Of a stretch of DNA of 64,000 nt, positions 35,416-47,954 are shown piece after piece. This stretch comes from Rhabditophanes sp. KR3021 (lineage: Eukaryota > Nematoda > Chromadorea > Rhabditida > Alloionematidae): positions 8,246,001 through 8,310,000 of the forward strand of contig CAUJLY010000001.1 of NCBI GenBank assembly GCA_963281155.1. The letters are read 5' to 3'. The notes under the pieces are model-generated. The model saw only the letters and a program-made list of their open reading frames with translations. It did no database searches and was not told where the DNA came from. The position numbers were made by a program, and so were the translations under genes. Within the stretch, counting starts at the first letter, position 1. Every line of letters starts with the position of its first letter.

Positions 35416-35690
35416 TTATAAGATCATCAAGACTTTTGTCATTCCATTTGGTTTTAAAGGACTTTTAGTAGTTGTTTCTTGATTACTTGAACCTTTGGAA
35501 TGTTGTTTGTTGGAAATGTCAGCATTTACTTTGGTACTTCCAGTATTTGGGTTGAATTTGGCAGTCGTTCTTTGATTGTTGGGAATTATTTCACCAACAG
35601 GTTCTATTGAAATGGGTACATTATTGTTTTTTCTTTCCAAGTCAGATAATATCGTTGAGAATATATCAGATTTGTGTTCATTCAAAATCA
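35416..35690 (-). CDS. Hypothetical polar protein, 3' part
   Basis: An open frame of 91 codons ending in TAA, with residues ILNEHKSDIFSTILSDLERKN and then an S/T/N/K-rich tail. There is no ATG in frame at the start; instead a CATTCAG acceptor-like site precedes it, so if real it is a last exon whose upstream exon I could not find. It is convergent with the MIF4G gene, about 90 bp away. No domain was recognised. Confidence 0.3.
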
Positions 35691-35856
35691 CTGAATGAAT
35701 TGGAGTCTTATATATTCAAGAATATAAACAGTTCCCTGTCTAAATTTATCTGCTGTATTGTTTAAATATTTTTGACAAAATAAATGCCTATTAATAAATT
35801 CATTATTATTGTTATGGTTTTAGTTTATATTTAATTATTTATATGAATATTTTACA

Positions 35857-36143
35857 ATGAGCAGTCGTTTATTAAAAAAAGAATTAGTTTATCATATATG
35901 CATATCATATCTGTTGGTAGGCTGGCCTGAAATTAATATATCTCAGGTAAAGAAGATTGAGTCAATGGATTCTGTTCATGATAATATTGACCTGTTGGCA
36001 AATCTGGTTGATTTTGTTCAAAAGAAAGATGTTGCTCATCAAAAGCGTCTTCAACAGGAAAGGAATGCTAGTAAGGTTGTGATAAGTTGTTTTACTTTAA
36101 GTAACCTTTTTAATCAATATTAACTTTTTTAGAGAGCTGCTGA
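35857..36143 (+). CDS. Small protein with coiled-coil tendency, unknown
   Basis: Exon 1 starts MSSRLLKKELVYHICISYLL and contains helical segments ending KKDVAHQKRLQQERN. A good donor (GTAAGG at 36071) and acceptor (TTTTTTAG before 36133) give a 74-residue protein ending NAKSC. An alternative donor five bases later (GTTGTG) would give 84 residues ending ADIDLHILF. Small helical proteins of this kind are often subunits of larger complexes, but I do not recognise this one. Translation without splicing would end at 36123. Confidence 0.45.
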
Positions 36144-36373
36144 CATAGATTTGCATATCCTATTCTGAATACTAGGAAATATACTCGCTAATAATAATTT
36201 CCAATTATAAATAAGTTACAGATGTATAATGCTTAAATTCCTGGATAGTTTAATATTTCCATATTGTTGGACAAAATGTAGATAATTGATTTTATTATGT
36301 TATGAAACTACATGTTACATATAAAGGGTCGTAAGACAACATCAGTAGAATAAAGAAAAGAAGCCTGACTTGA

Positions 36374-38415
36374 TCAAGGGCGTTTTCCACAGTTTTTATT
36401 ATCCATTTCTTGTCTCTCTCTTTCAAATTTAAACAAATTTCTTTTAAACAAAGTTGGAACTCCATTTGGACAAGGTCGAGCTCTTTTTTCCTCAGGAATA
36501 GCAATTAAAAATTGATGTGGTTTGATAAAAGTAACGTCATAAATGTCAAACAAATGTTCCAATTTGTATCTGTAATGGCGAAGACTTTTCACAATACTTT
36601 CATAATAAAGGCCAGACTCCTCTAATAAGTACAAACAATTCATAAGCATTGGTACTACCTTTGCTTTCCACAAAACGCAATGGGCCAAATCGTGACCTGC
36701 TTCTAAATAAGTAATCATACTCATTGCCATTTTCTTGGTGATAACTAGTAAGCCTCTTGTCATCAAATCAGTCTCGGTGTGTGGAAAGACAATGTAAGTT
36801 TGAACTTTTTTCAAAATCTTTTCGAGATCTAGTGCAGATGATGCGGATTCTAAAAGAGATGAAATATCCAACTCATATTTCTTGGCATTTGATAGGAGAG
36901 TGATAAAATTGTCACGAGAATCTTTTCTTTCAAATACGGGTAAAAGTAATTCCTTTGTCAAACCAATGAATTGTTCATATGAAATATGATCAAACAAATG
37001 TTCAACACGAGAATAATCCTTATATCTAAGGAAATAATGCAAATCTGAATTTAAATTATCAAATTAAATATACCATTGATGATACTTACACTTCATGTAA
37101 GGATGTTGGTTCCTTTTTTCAATTCCTTCAGCAACTTTAATAATATTGTTCTCCTTAACCATAACCAAAAAACGAACAAATTGAAGTGGGCCCTTATTTT
37201 CAACTGAATCATAAACAATATCCATACCAGTAATTTGCTCAGTAGAGAAACATTTTCTAAGATGAGCAGCACAAGTTTGAATTGCAGGCATCTGATTATA
37301 AGTGTAAAGTTGATTGTTAGATTCGAATAAAGCAAGGGCAGCTTCGGCTTTTGCTAAATTTTGTTTTGCAACCCAAATTTGATCTTCATAAGTAAGTATG
37401 TAAGAACTACTGGGAGGTCCTTGATTTTGATGATTACCGTACTTTTGTTGATTCGAAACATCCATTTTGTTTATCGGCGGGGGTGGTTGTTGGTGATCTG
37501 GAAAAAGTAAATTACTAGGTACATCATAAGCAGCGTTATGAATAGTTGCAGGGAATTGGTATCTGACATTCATAGATTCATTGACAACTGGAGTTTGATG
37601 ATTTGTTTGTAAGCAAACCAAAGATGTGGTGACATAATGGTTCGTCGTGGTTTGGATGGATGAATCATAATTTTGTTGTGGGTAGGTAGAGACCAAGTTT
37701 GAATGGACAAAACTCCATGAAAGCGAAAAAAGTAGATTTCGAAATTGGGGGTAGGAATGAGGAGGATTAAAATGATTTCCATAAGGATCTAAGTTACTTG
37801 AATAAGGGCTGTAATAATTGTTTTGGTAAGGGGCAGGCATATTATGGAACATGTTGTTTCCATAATAATAAGGGTGGATGTTTGGGTCTGGAGCAATAAT
37901 ATGAGACAAAATTATGTTTTCATTTGGGTCGGTGATTTGTTGGGGAGCAGCAACATGAGTAAAATCACTATTTTCATAAGGAATTGGCTGGGCAGTTAAG
38001 AGGGAAGGATAAACATTATGAGAAGCGTTGTTTTCATAAGGATTTGGAAGAGGGGAATCATAAGAGTTTGTGTCTTTATCAGAATGACTGCTAACGTTGG
38101 AGTTTGGAGGAGCTAGGGGGGAAAGTGGACCCATATACCCATTGCCCATCTCACCATCAGGAAAAGGAGGTGGAAAATCATTTGGTGGGGCATCATTAAG
38201 AAAATGAAGGTCATCGATTCCGTTAGAAACGGCATCGTGTTGAAAAAGATTATATGGAGCATTTTGTGTCTCGAAATCTATCAAGGAACAAAATAATTTA
38301 AGAAGTTTGGGAATGCAAACTTACTCATAACAGAATTTACTCCATTATATGGGTGAGAGCTGCTATTAACTGAATCCTTTGAAACAGCATGATCCAATTG
38401 CTCAATACCGTCCAT
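36374..38415 (-). CDS. Large P/N/Q-rich protein with helical C-terminal domain, unknown
   Basis: Three exons (38415-38325, 38277-37090, 37044-36374) close to 649 residues. The N-terminal half is low complexity, rich in P, N, Y and Q with repeated NPYENN / PYGNH-like pieces, typical of prion-like or RNA-granule proteins. From about residue 330 (EDQIWVAKQNLAKAEAALALF) it becomes an ordered all-helical domain that runs to the end, with helices such as RVEHLFDHISYEQFIGLTKE and LVITKKMAMSMITYLEAG. I do not recognise the domain; the long alpha-solenoid look is shared with many scaffold proteins. The two parts had looked like separate frames but join at a clean GTAAGT donor and a TTCAG acceptor. Confidence 0.75.
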
Positions 38416-39074
38416 ATTCTAAAAAATAATAAATATTAAAACTACTTGTAGCTAATCAATGTAAAAGCCAAACCGCCATCCGTCAAAAAGAGACTTGAAT
38501 GAATGATTGGACGTTAAGCGGAATGGGTCTGTATATTTTGTTTATGATTTAATGAAATGCAGAATGGCTCTTTATGTTTTGGAAATGAATGCACAGTGAC
38601 TCTGTATATTTCGTAACTATCTAAAAATAGGATAGAACCACTGATTCACCAAAGTATCGTTGCTTACAATTTGTTAGGCATGCACTTTTTAATTATTACA
38701 TCTCCTGTCATTCTTTATGCTTTCAATTCAATCCAAGTCAATCGCTTTTATCATAAAATCACATCTATCTGCCTTCTGTATCAATTTTTTTCTCCATACT
38801 AATAAATATCAGTTGTCTTTTTGTTTCTAAAGTTTTTTGAAAGTTGCACGTATATGCGAAGCAGTTAGTACAAATTTAAATGTTTCAGCCATGACAGGCA
38901 ACATCCTGTCTCCATTTTTTGCATTAAACAAATTTTGTATGCATATTAATGGCCAATTTAATCACATTCTCAATTTTTATTGTCTCAAAAAACGATAAAT
39001 AATAGTCTAATCATAAGTTATACATGTGGAATAAGGTAAAAAGATTAGTACAAAAATAAGTTACATTATATAAA
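38416..39074. other. Intergenic, no gene recognised
   Basis: About 660 bp between the P/N/Q-rich gene start and the SEC13 stop. The half near 38600-38900 is probably promoter of the minus-strand gene to its left. Nothing specific was seen. Confidence 0.35.
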
Positions 39075-40019
39075 TTAATTGGAATTTCTTGAAGATGGTG
39101 GAGCATCCTTAGACTTAGGATTAATTTCAATCCATTCAGCACCGATATTTTTCCATAACTTAACTTGTCCATCTCCGGCAGAAGCGCAGATAGTGTCACC
39201 TAGTTGGGAGAAAGAAACATTTGTGATCATTTCATCCATTTGCCCGAAATCTTTTTTTGACCATACTTTCTCATCCTTGTCAAAGTCACAAGTCCATAGC
39301 AGGATGTTTTTGCCTTGATCAGCAGATACTATTTTGGCTATTGAGTCACAGGTGAAAGCACCCCAAGCAACATCTCGTACCCAATCGGTGTGTCCGAGTA
39401 ACTCTGATTCAACTTCGTACTTATCAATTGAAGTGTTGAAGCTCCAGACCTTTACCTTATTGTCAGACCCGCAAGTCACAAATCTCTTTCCAATTACTTT
39501 TTGTTCCATTCCATCTCCACCAAAATTAGATAAGCCATACGGGGCCCAGGCGACACCGTTCACACCATTTTCATGAGCGTTTTCGATCGTGAAAAATTGC
39601 CATTTCCCATCTATTAATTCGAGGATACTGATCTTCCCGTCTGTTGATCCCGCCAACAGAGTTAGTCCATATTGATACGGAGCCCAAGCGATACAGTTGA
39701 CGCTGTTTTCATGTTGCCCATACTCGTATGATTTGACCCATGCTCCGCCGATTTCTTTCCAGATGATAACTTTCTTGTCGTAAGAACAGGAAGCAAGCAT
39801 GTATTCGGACTTAGTTGGTGCCCAAGCCACCTTCCATACTGGTCCATCGTGGCCTGCTAGTTCTGATATCTGGGTCCCATTTCCTTCCGACTTCACATCA
39901 AAGATACGCACCATCCTGTCCGATGAAGCAGTGGCCAACCTTGTCCCATGGCGATGCATCTGCGCGTCATGCACAATATCTCTATGACCAGTATCAATCT
40001 TACTAAAGGAAGTAGGCAT
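39075..40019 (-). CDS. sec13: SEC13, COPII coat and nuclear pore WD-repeat protein
   Basis: Single exon, 314 residues. Six WD blades are readable: HRDIVHDAQMHRHGTRLATA...RIFD, GHDGPVWKVAWAP...VIIWK, HENSVNCIAWAP...ISILE, HENGVNGVAWAP...VKVWSF, GHTDWVRDVAWG...ILLW and MITNVSFSQLGD...VKLWK. The open six-blade propeller with AWAP repeats is diagnostic of SEC13, which pairs with SEC31 in COPII vesicles and with NUP84/107-complex members at nuclear pores. The start MPTSFSK is chosen over an in-frame ATG 15 bp upstream because a TTATTTCAG acceptor immediately precedes it (ATATG), so the upstream codons are intronic or removed by trans-splicing. The gene lies 200 bp downstream of AIMP2 on the same strand. 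Confidence 0.95.
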   Translation of the reverse strand: MPTSFSKIDTGHRDIVHDAQMHRHGTRLATASSDRMVRIFDVKSEGNGTQISELAGHDGPVWKVAWAPTKSEYMLASCSYDKKVIIWKEIGGAWVKSYEYGQHENSVNCIAWAPYQYGLTLLAGSTDGKISILELIDGKWQFFTIENAHENGVNGVAWAPYGLSNFGGDGMEQKVIGKRFVTCGSDNKVKVWSFNTSIDKYEVESELLGHTDWVRDVAWGAFTCDSIAKIVSADQGKNILLWTCDFDKDEKVWSKKDFGQMDEMITNVSFSQLGDTICASAGDGQVKLWKNIGAEWIEINPKSKDAPPSSRNSN

Positions 40020-40217
40020 ATCTGAAATAAGCAAAAAATTAATTAACAGTCAAAAAGCTCCAAACAATTACTCCACCTAAATAGAACGCAACCCCAACTT
40101 GTTTAAGTATAAATCGCGGCAAGAAACGCTTTCAACAACCAACTTAAAGCAAGAACAATTAAACAAATTTATTTAAAATGATTTTCATATTAAAAGGCAG
40201 GTATATAAAAAGGCCGT

Positions 40218-41177
40218 TTAGAGGAGTTGACTGAAGCGGCCAGCCCAGATTTCGAGATTGGATTCATGGGATTGAGTGGATTTGACATAGAAGGAGTAGG
40301 CGATTACGTCGGATAGGCCAAATTCGTTGGTCCCGGTGAGGGTTGGGTTGCTTGAAAGGTATTGGTTGGCGGATCTCCAGATCTTGGCATCTTCTCCGCT
40401 CGATTTTCCTTCGAAGAGGTCAAGCCACTTGTCGATTGTATTAGTGACAACACTAGATTCATACGAGTACAACCCAATTGACGCTCCTAACATTTTCCAG
40501 GATGCAATCAACCCTTCGGCTGTGACAGTCTCGGTCTTTGCCAAATATACACTCGATTTACCACTTCTCACAACATCAAAAGCCAATCCATTCTTCTTAG
40601 CGAGTGTTTCCAACAAATTCAACCAATCACCGCAATCATCTGGCTTTGAAATCTCTATCTTCCCAACTGCATTTCCCTTCTGAGCTTTAAACTTAATAAG
40701 AACAGGTGGCATACAAACATCATTGCTAATCTTTGTATCCTCTCTAGGAACATAAGCGTTATCTTTAGGTAAAGGAATGACTTCGAAAGGTCTAGCGCCT
40801 TCAACGACACCAACTTTCTTTGGCACTTCGGTAGCAGCTTGCTTGGTTGGTTGTTTGACTGCGACAGGAGATGGTTCAGCTTTGAAGGAGGTGGATCTTT
40901 TTCTTCCAGCAACAATGCCTTCTCCTGCAAGTTTGATAGTCAGCTTTTCAAAGTTTTCCTTTAGAAGGAGAAGCTCTTTGATGAGGTGGGCTTGTTGTTG
41001 GACGAAATCTGTCTCGCTGAAGGTCTGGTGCACAAATTGTGCTTCCGGTCCTAGTGCAACGCCATTAGAAGTTGTAGGTGCTTGGAATTCCCCTTGGTGG
41101 TATGAAGGTAGAGTATACATGCCGTCAAAAGGTTTGACGTCGAAGGATGGAGGGAAATATGTCTTTAAGACGTACAT
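40218..41177 (-). CDS. aimp2: AIMP2-like scaffold of the multi-tRNA-synthetase complex
   Basis: Single exon, 319 residues from MYVLKTYF. The N-terminus has the AIMP2 layout: a short MYxLPxY motif (GMYTLPSYHQ), then a leucine-zipper-like helix (AHLIKELLLLKENFEKL). A lysine/serine linker follows (RKRSTSFKAE). The C-terminal half is a GST-like fold ending with IDKWLDLFEGKS, NQYLSSNPTLTGTNEFGLSDVIAYSF (the usual helix with x-L-S-D-x-x) and WAGRFSQLL. AIMP2 holds lysyl- and other synthetases in the cytosolic complex. The upstream in-frame ATG would add an untypical N-terminus (MLCYSLFVDNHHH), so the shorter start is used. It precedes SEC13 in the same orientation and may form an operon with it. 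Confidence 0.82.
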   Translation of the reverse strand: MYVLKTYFPPSFDVKPFDGMYTLPSYHQGEFQAPTTSNGVALGPEAQFVHQTFSETDFVQQQAHLIKELLLLKENFEKLTIKLAGEGIVAGRKRSTSFKAEPSPVAVKQPTKQAATEVPKKVGVVEGARPFEVIPLPKDNAYVPREDTKISNDVCMPPVLIKFKAQKGNAVGKIEISKPDDCGDWLNLLETLAKKNGLAFDVVRSGKSSVYLAKTETVTAEGLIASWKMLGASIGLYSYESSVVTNTIDKWLDLFEGKSSGEDAKIWRSANQYLSSNPTLTGTNEFGLSDVIAYSFYVKSTQSHESNLEIWAGRFSQLL

Positions 41178-41583
41178 TTTTACAGAATGGTGATGATTGT
41201 CCACAAAAAGGCTATAACAAAGCAAGGTGATTTCAAAATAATCGAAAATGGGACACGATTACTTAATCAAAGACTCGCCCTCCCAATGTAACTTTCCCTT
41301 CAAGAACTACCGTCAAAGCCAAAGTAAAAGTTTCAATAAGATTAATATTCTTTACACTTACTAATCAAATCTTTCATCCATTAAGCAAATAAAAAACACA
41401 ATTCAATCGTATAAACAATTTATTCTTCAAAAATAATTAATCACATAAAAATAATACGCAAGCACAATCATCAATTAGGACAGCCAAAAAAGAGAGACAC
41501 TTTTTTACCAAACTAAATGATAAGAAGAAAGCAAATAGATGAGATAACTGAAGATGTTAAGCCATTGTTTAGGTGAATGGTTA
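41178..41583. other. Gap between AIMP2 start and polyubiquitin stop
   Basis: About 400 bp including the 3' UTR of the polyubiquitin gene and presumed promoter of AIMP2. No other element recognised. Confidence 0.35.
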
Positions 41584-44493
<2,910 letters not shown>

Positions 44494-45007
44494 TCAAAGA
44501 AAGATTTGCTTTGTTTGTTCCCTTTCGACACCTAACTCTTCAAAAAAACCTCTAAGTCCAGTCTCGGCATCTATCATTTCGATATTCTCAACTTTCTGAT
44601 CCGTGGGATTATATTCAGGTATCCTGGGCTCGTTCTTATACATAAGTGTATTGACTCCATCATCAAATAAATGCATCCAATTCCAAGCTCTGACCTTTAC
44701 ACACTTAACTTCGATCCGTTGCTTCTTCACAGCAATGTAAATTTGATCAGCTTGGACAAGATGAGCCAGCTTTCGTCTGAACACCAATCTTTTCTTTACC
44801 CAGATTTTCAATACAAAGAGATGATCTGTGCCGTCCATGACATACTTGTGAGACACGTCTTCCTTAACACACTCTCCCACATACAGGAATATGCCAACTA
44901 AGCTGTCAGTTTGAAACCATTCGAGACTAAATTAAAAAAGTTAATTGAAAGTTGGGTATTGAAACATACTTTGGAGTAATTGAGGTTTGGGGACTTAATT
45001 GAGTCAT
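44494..45007 (-). CDS. CS-domain protein (p23/melusin-like fold)
   Basis: Two exons (45007-44970, 44926-44494) with a 43-nt intron give 156 residues starting MTQLSPQTSITP. The core reads LEWFQTDSLVGIFLYV, then HLFVLKIWVKKR, QADQIYIAVKKQRIEVKCVK and WNWMHLF, which is the seven-strand beta sandwich of CS domains, closest in pattern to those of CHORD/melusin proteins (WHQT...V.I...I.V....IEI.....W). No CHORD zinc domains are present. The tail (YNPTDQKVENIEMIDAETGLRGFFEELG) is acidic and helical. CS domains usually bind Hsp90 or other chaperones; that role is inferred. It is divergent from the Pasha gene about 350 bp away. Confidence 0.7.
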
Positions 45008-45352
45008 CTCTTGATGTGCAGTAGTTCTGGATGTCTTACCAACAAGTTGTATAAAATGAATTTATAAAGGCGTTCATTTTTGAATTACTCATCAAAGTTC
45101 CATTATATTTGCTTCCTAAACTTTGAACCTAACCCATGCACCACCGCATTCAAACACCTTCTTTCCATCCGAGACAAATATCAACCCAAACGCACCCCAT
45201 CCATAAACTATTGCATATCAATTTATGCCATACTTTTAAAATATTTGCCTAAAATTACAAGATACATTGGCACAGTTAAATATATATTTGTTTCTGTCCG
45301 AAATTATCTTATACTTTTTCGTGAATAAATAAATTAGTAGTAGTTTTATTGT
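45008..45352. other. Shared divergent upstream region
   Basis: About 345 bp between the start of the CS-domain gene (minus) and of Pasha (plus), likely containing both promoters. The 82-codon plus-strand frame here has no support. No clear motif was seen. Confidence 0.35.
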
Positions 45353-47076
45353 ATGGACATTAATCCTCCACCACCGCCTCCTAAGGTTATTTGTCCGGTT
45401 GAGAAATGCCCGGTGTTCCAATCAGATGGGCATCCGATTGTTTCACCTCCGCCAATGCCGCCAATTGACTGCTGTCCAGTGATAAAGAAGGAAGTAGGTT
45501 CACCGCCACCAGCTGCGAATGTTCCCGAACAACTAGAAACTGAATTTTTGGTCCCAACTAAAAAATACACGGCACTTAATGGTGTAGCTCACCACAGAGA
45601 GTGCTTGCCAGAAGACTGGTTGGAAGTTCACCATGATTCGGGCTTCTTAATTTATCTCCACCGTCTTACACGAGTAGTTACCTTCAGTAGGCCATATGTT
45701 TTAGGGGAAAATTCAGCCAGACATCACTCCCCCCTATTTCAGCTATTCCATGTCTTGAACACGAAAGGTATTTAAAGAATAGAAATGCTGAGGCAAATAT
45801 CAATGTCAAAGTGTTGACGACTGATTTTGTTACGCCAACAGAAATAGTCGAATATGCTAAGTCGCGGTATGAATTCAAAGTTGAGGATGTACTTATTAAC
45901 CCCAAGACTATTCCGAAAGGCTCCAATGTCTCGAGAAAGAGGATGAGACCATCGGATCATCGTGAAAAGATGGAGGAATCGAAGTATGCAGATAACTTAG
46001 ACTCTTTACCTTCGGCTGCTCAAATCTTGTCTATTCATTGCCCAGGAACTAGTTTCAAAAAAGATAAGAAAATAGAACTCAATCCGGTTGGGAAGACGAC
46101 TATCACAGTGCTACATGAGTTCGTGCAGAGATCTCTGAGAACTCAGATTCATTATACTCCAGAAGAGTTAGAATTTGTTACTGATACTTTCATGTACACT
46201 ATTTATGTTGAGAAAAATGAAAATACTGACAAAGTTCTGATGGAGGATAAAGTGATAAGCGAAAAGTTACTCAAATTGCAAATCAAATCCACTGATCCAA
46301 CAACCAAACTAATAATTGGACGTGGTCGTGGCAAATCCAAGAAAGAAGCTAAATTAAATGCCGGCAAAGCTGCCCTCGAAATAATGTTACCAATGCTCAT
46401 CTTCGACGAAAGGTGTGTCTGTGAAAGTATCGAAGGAAATGAAGTGAAGGATGATGAAACTCTGACATACTTTAATAATATCAAAATCGAGTCACCTTAT
46501 CTAGAAAGATCTTTGGAAAAATCAGGACAAGATTCTCCACATGCGATGCTGCTTAACATTCTGAAGAAACATCCCTCAGCTGGAACAGTTGCTCTAAAGA
46601 TGAAATGGGAGGATGAAGTAAAGCCTTACAAATTTAGTTTTATGTTTGACGAAATAGTGGTGAGTGTTTTTTGCAAATCACGAAAGGAAGGGAGGCAATT
46701 AGCTGCTCAGAAAATGATCCAAACTATGCATCCTGAGTTTACGTCGTGGGGTGATGTTTTGAGAAAGTATGGAACTAAGATGCAGCAAATAAATGACCCG
46801 GATGTTATTGAGCAGAAGGAGCTTATTAAGATTGCAACAGACGTGTCGAATGAATTCAAAACCAAGAACTCACATAATTATGAACCAAATTTTAAGGTTT
46901 TAAATGCTTTGCGCGAACATCACCTTCGTTGTTACGATCAATTCAAGCCGATGATGGTGAAACAAGATATAAGTGACAAAAAGCCGCCAATTACTAATCC
47001 TAAAAAAGCAGAATGGGATTCCAAAATGGAAGAACTCAAAAGTCCCAGCAAATTGTGGAAAAAATCCGTTATGTAA
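45353..47076 (+). CDS. pash-1: Pasha/DGCR8, microRNA Microprocessor subunit, with an apparent frameshift
   Basis: The N-terminus is proline-rich (MDINPPPPPPK). The WW-like motif follows: LPEDWLEVHHDSGFLIYLHR and TFSRPYVLGENSARHHSP. The Rhed heme motif IPCL follows in another frame because a run of six C at about 45729-45734 is one base short of the seven needed. Restored by eye the frame continues into EHERYLKNRN and on to 47076. Two double-stranded RNA-binding domains are visible: TTITVLHEFVQRSL...GRGKSKKEAKLNAGKAALEI, and SPHAMLLNILKKHP...KEGRQLAAQKMIQTMHPEF. The tail LREHHLRCYDQFKP matches the Drosha-binding helix. The protein pairs with Drosha in the nucleus to cut primary microRNAs. The break is probably a sequencing error in a homopolymer, but true pseudogenisation or a 57-nt intron (CA^GTAGGC to TATTTCAG) that deletes the SRPY block cannot be excluded. 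The gene is convergent with the lipase, 32 bp away. Confidence 0.88.
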
Positions 47077-47108
47077 GACACAATTTTTAAATTTTATATT
47101 CCTTTTAT

Positions 47109-47954
47109 TCAACTAACATTTTTTCGTTGTAATAAATTAATTTGAATATCTATTGTTTTATCCATTAAATCGTCATGTGACATCTTCCGTTTTTTTATGT
47201 ATCCGAATCCGCCAATTATAGGAGACAAATACTTGCCACAACCGTGTGTTCCTACCTTTTCATCACTGTCACTAAAGATAGAGTATACATTTTGGCCTTC
47301 GTAGTGTTGACGAGAGTTGATGTCTTGGATAAAATGTGAACCGCAGTATAAACCATTATTTTTGTTGCAAATTGTTATAGGCAAGGGATAAATGCAGAGA
47401 GAACTTCCATAATTGGCCCCAGCAACACTAATATAAGTTGAGATAAATTTGGTTAAAGGAGGTCCTAAATCCTCATTAACATCAACACATTTTCCCCCCA
47501 AAATGGCTTTTCTGGCAATCGGTGACCCCATTGAATACGCCACAATATCGACATCTGATTTGGTGTAATGTGAAACAGCAATAATAAACAACCTTATTTG
47601 CTTAATATACTGGCATTTCAAGGAAACCAGTGGAGCAGGAGTTCCACCGCCGTCTCCCCACGTCGTTCCATAGACCTCCCTTTTGTTGTAACCTTTCTTG
47701 AGCAAAGCATTAATCGTCTTTTGAAATCTATCTAATTTATTAGTAATGCCATGCACGATAATAACAGGCCTCTTCCTAACCTCATCATCCTCATCCTTCT
47801 TTCCACCAAAAGACCAACCCTTTCCGCCTCTATTAAATTGAGTCAACAAAGATGGATCATAGTTATCCAAAATAAATCTCTGGAAATGTGAACTTAACTG
47901 GGCATGAATTTTAGTTGTCAGACACAATATCAAAACCAAATATAATAACTTCAT
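47109..47954 (-). CDS. Secreted class-2 lipase (LIPS-like)
   Basis: Single exon, 281 residues, signal peptide MKLLYLVLILCLTTKIHA. The alpha/beta-hydrolase core shows the oxyanion strand PVIIVHGITN near residue 70, nucleophile Ser141 in AYSMGSP (Ala where most lipases have Gly), Asp229 or Asp231 in FSDSDEKV, and His260 in KMSHDDLMD. Pairs of cysteines (LKCQY, GKCVD, SLCIY, TICNK, LYCGS, HGCGK) fit disulfides in a secreted enzyme. The family hydrolyses triacylglycerols or related esters; substrate here is unknown. Worm genomes carry many copies. It ends 32 bp from the Pasha stop in convergent orientation. Confidence 0.9.
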   Translation of the reverse strand: MKLLYLVLILCLTTKIHAQLSSHFQRFILDNYDPSLLTQFNRGGKGWSFGGKKDEDDEVRKRPVIIVHGITNKLDRFQKTINALLKKGYNKREVYGTTWGDGGGTPAPLVSLKCQYIKQIRLFIIAVSHYTKSDVDIVAYSMGSPIARKAILGGKCVDVNEDLGPPLTKFISTYISVAGANYGSSLCIYPLPITICNKNNGLYCGSHFIQDINSRQHYEGQNVYSIFSDSDEKVGTHGCGKYLSPIIGGFGYIKKRKMSHDDLMDKTIDIQINLLQRKNVS

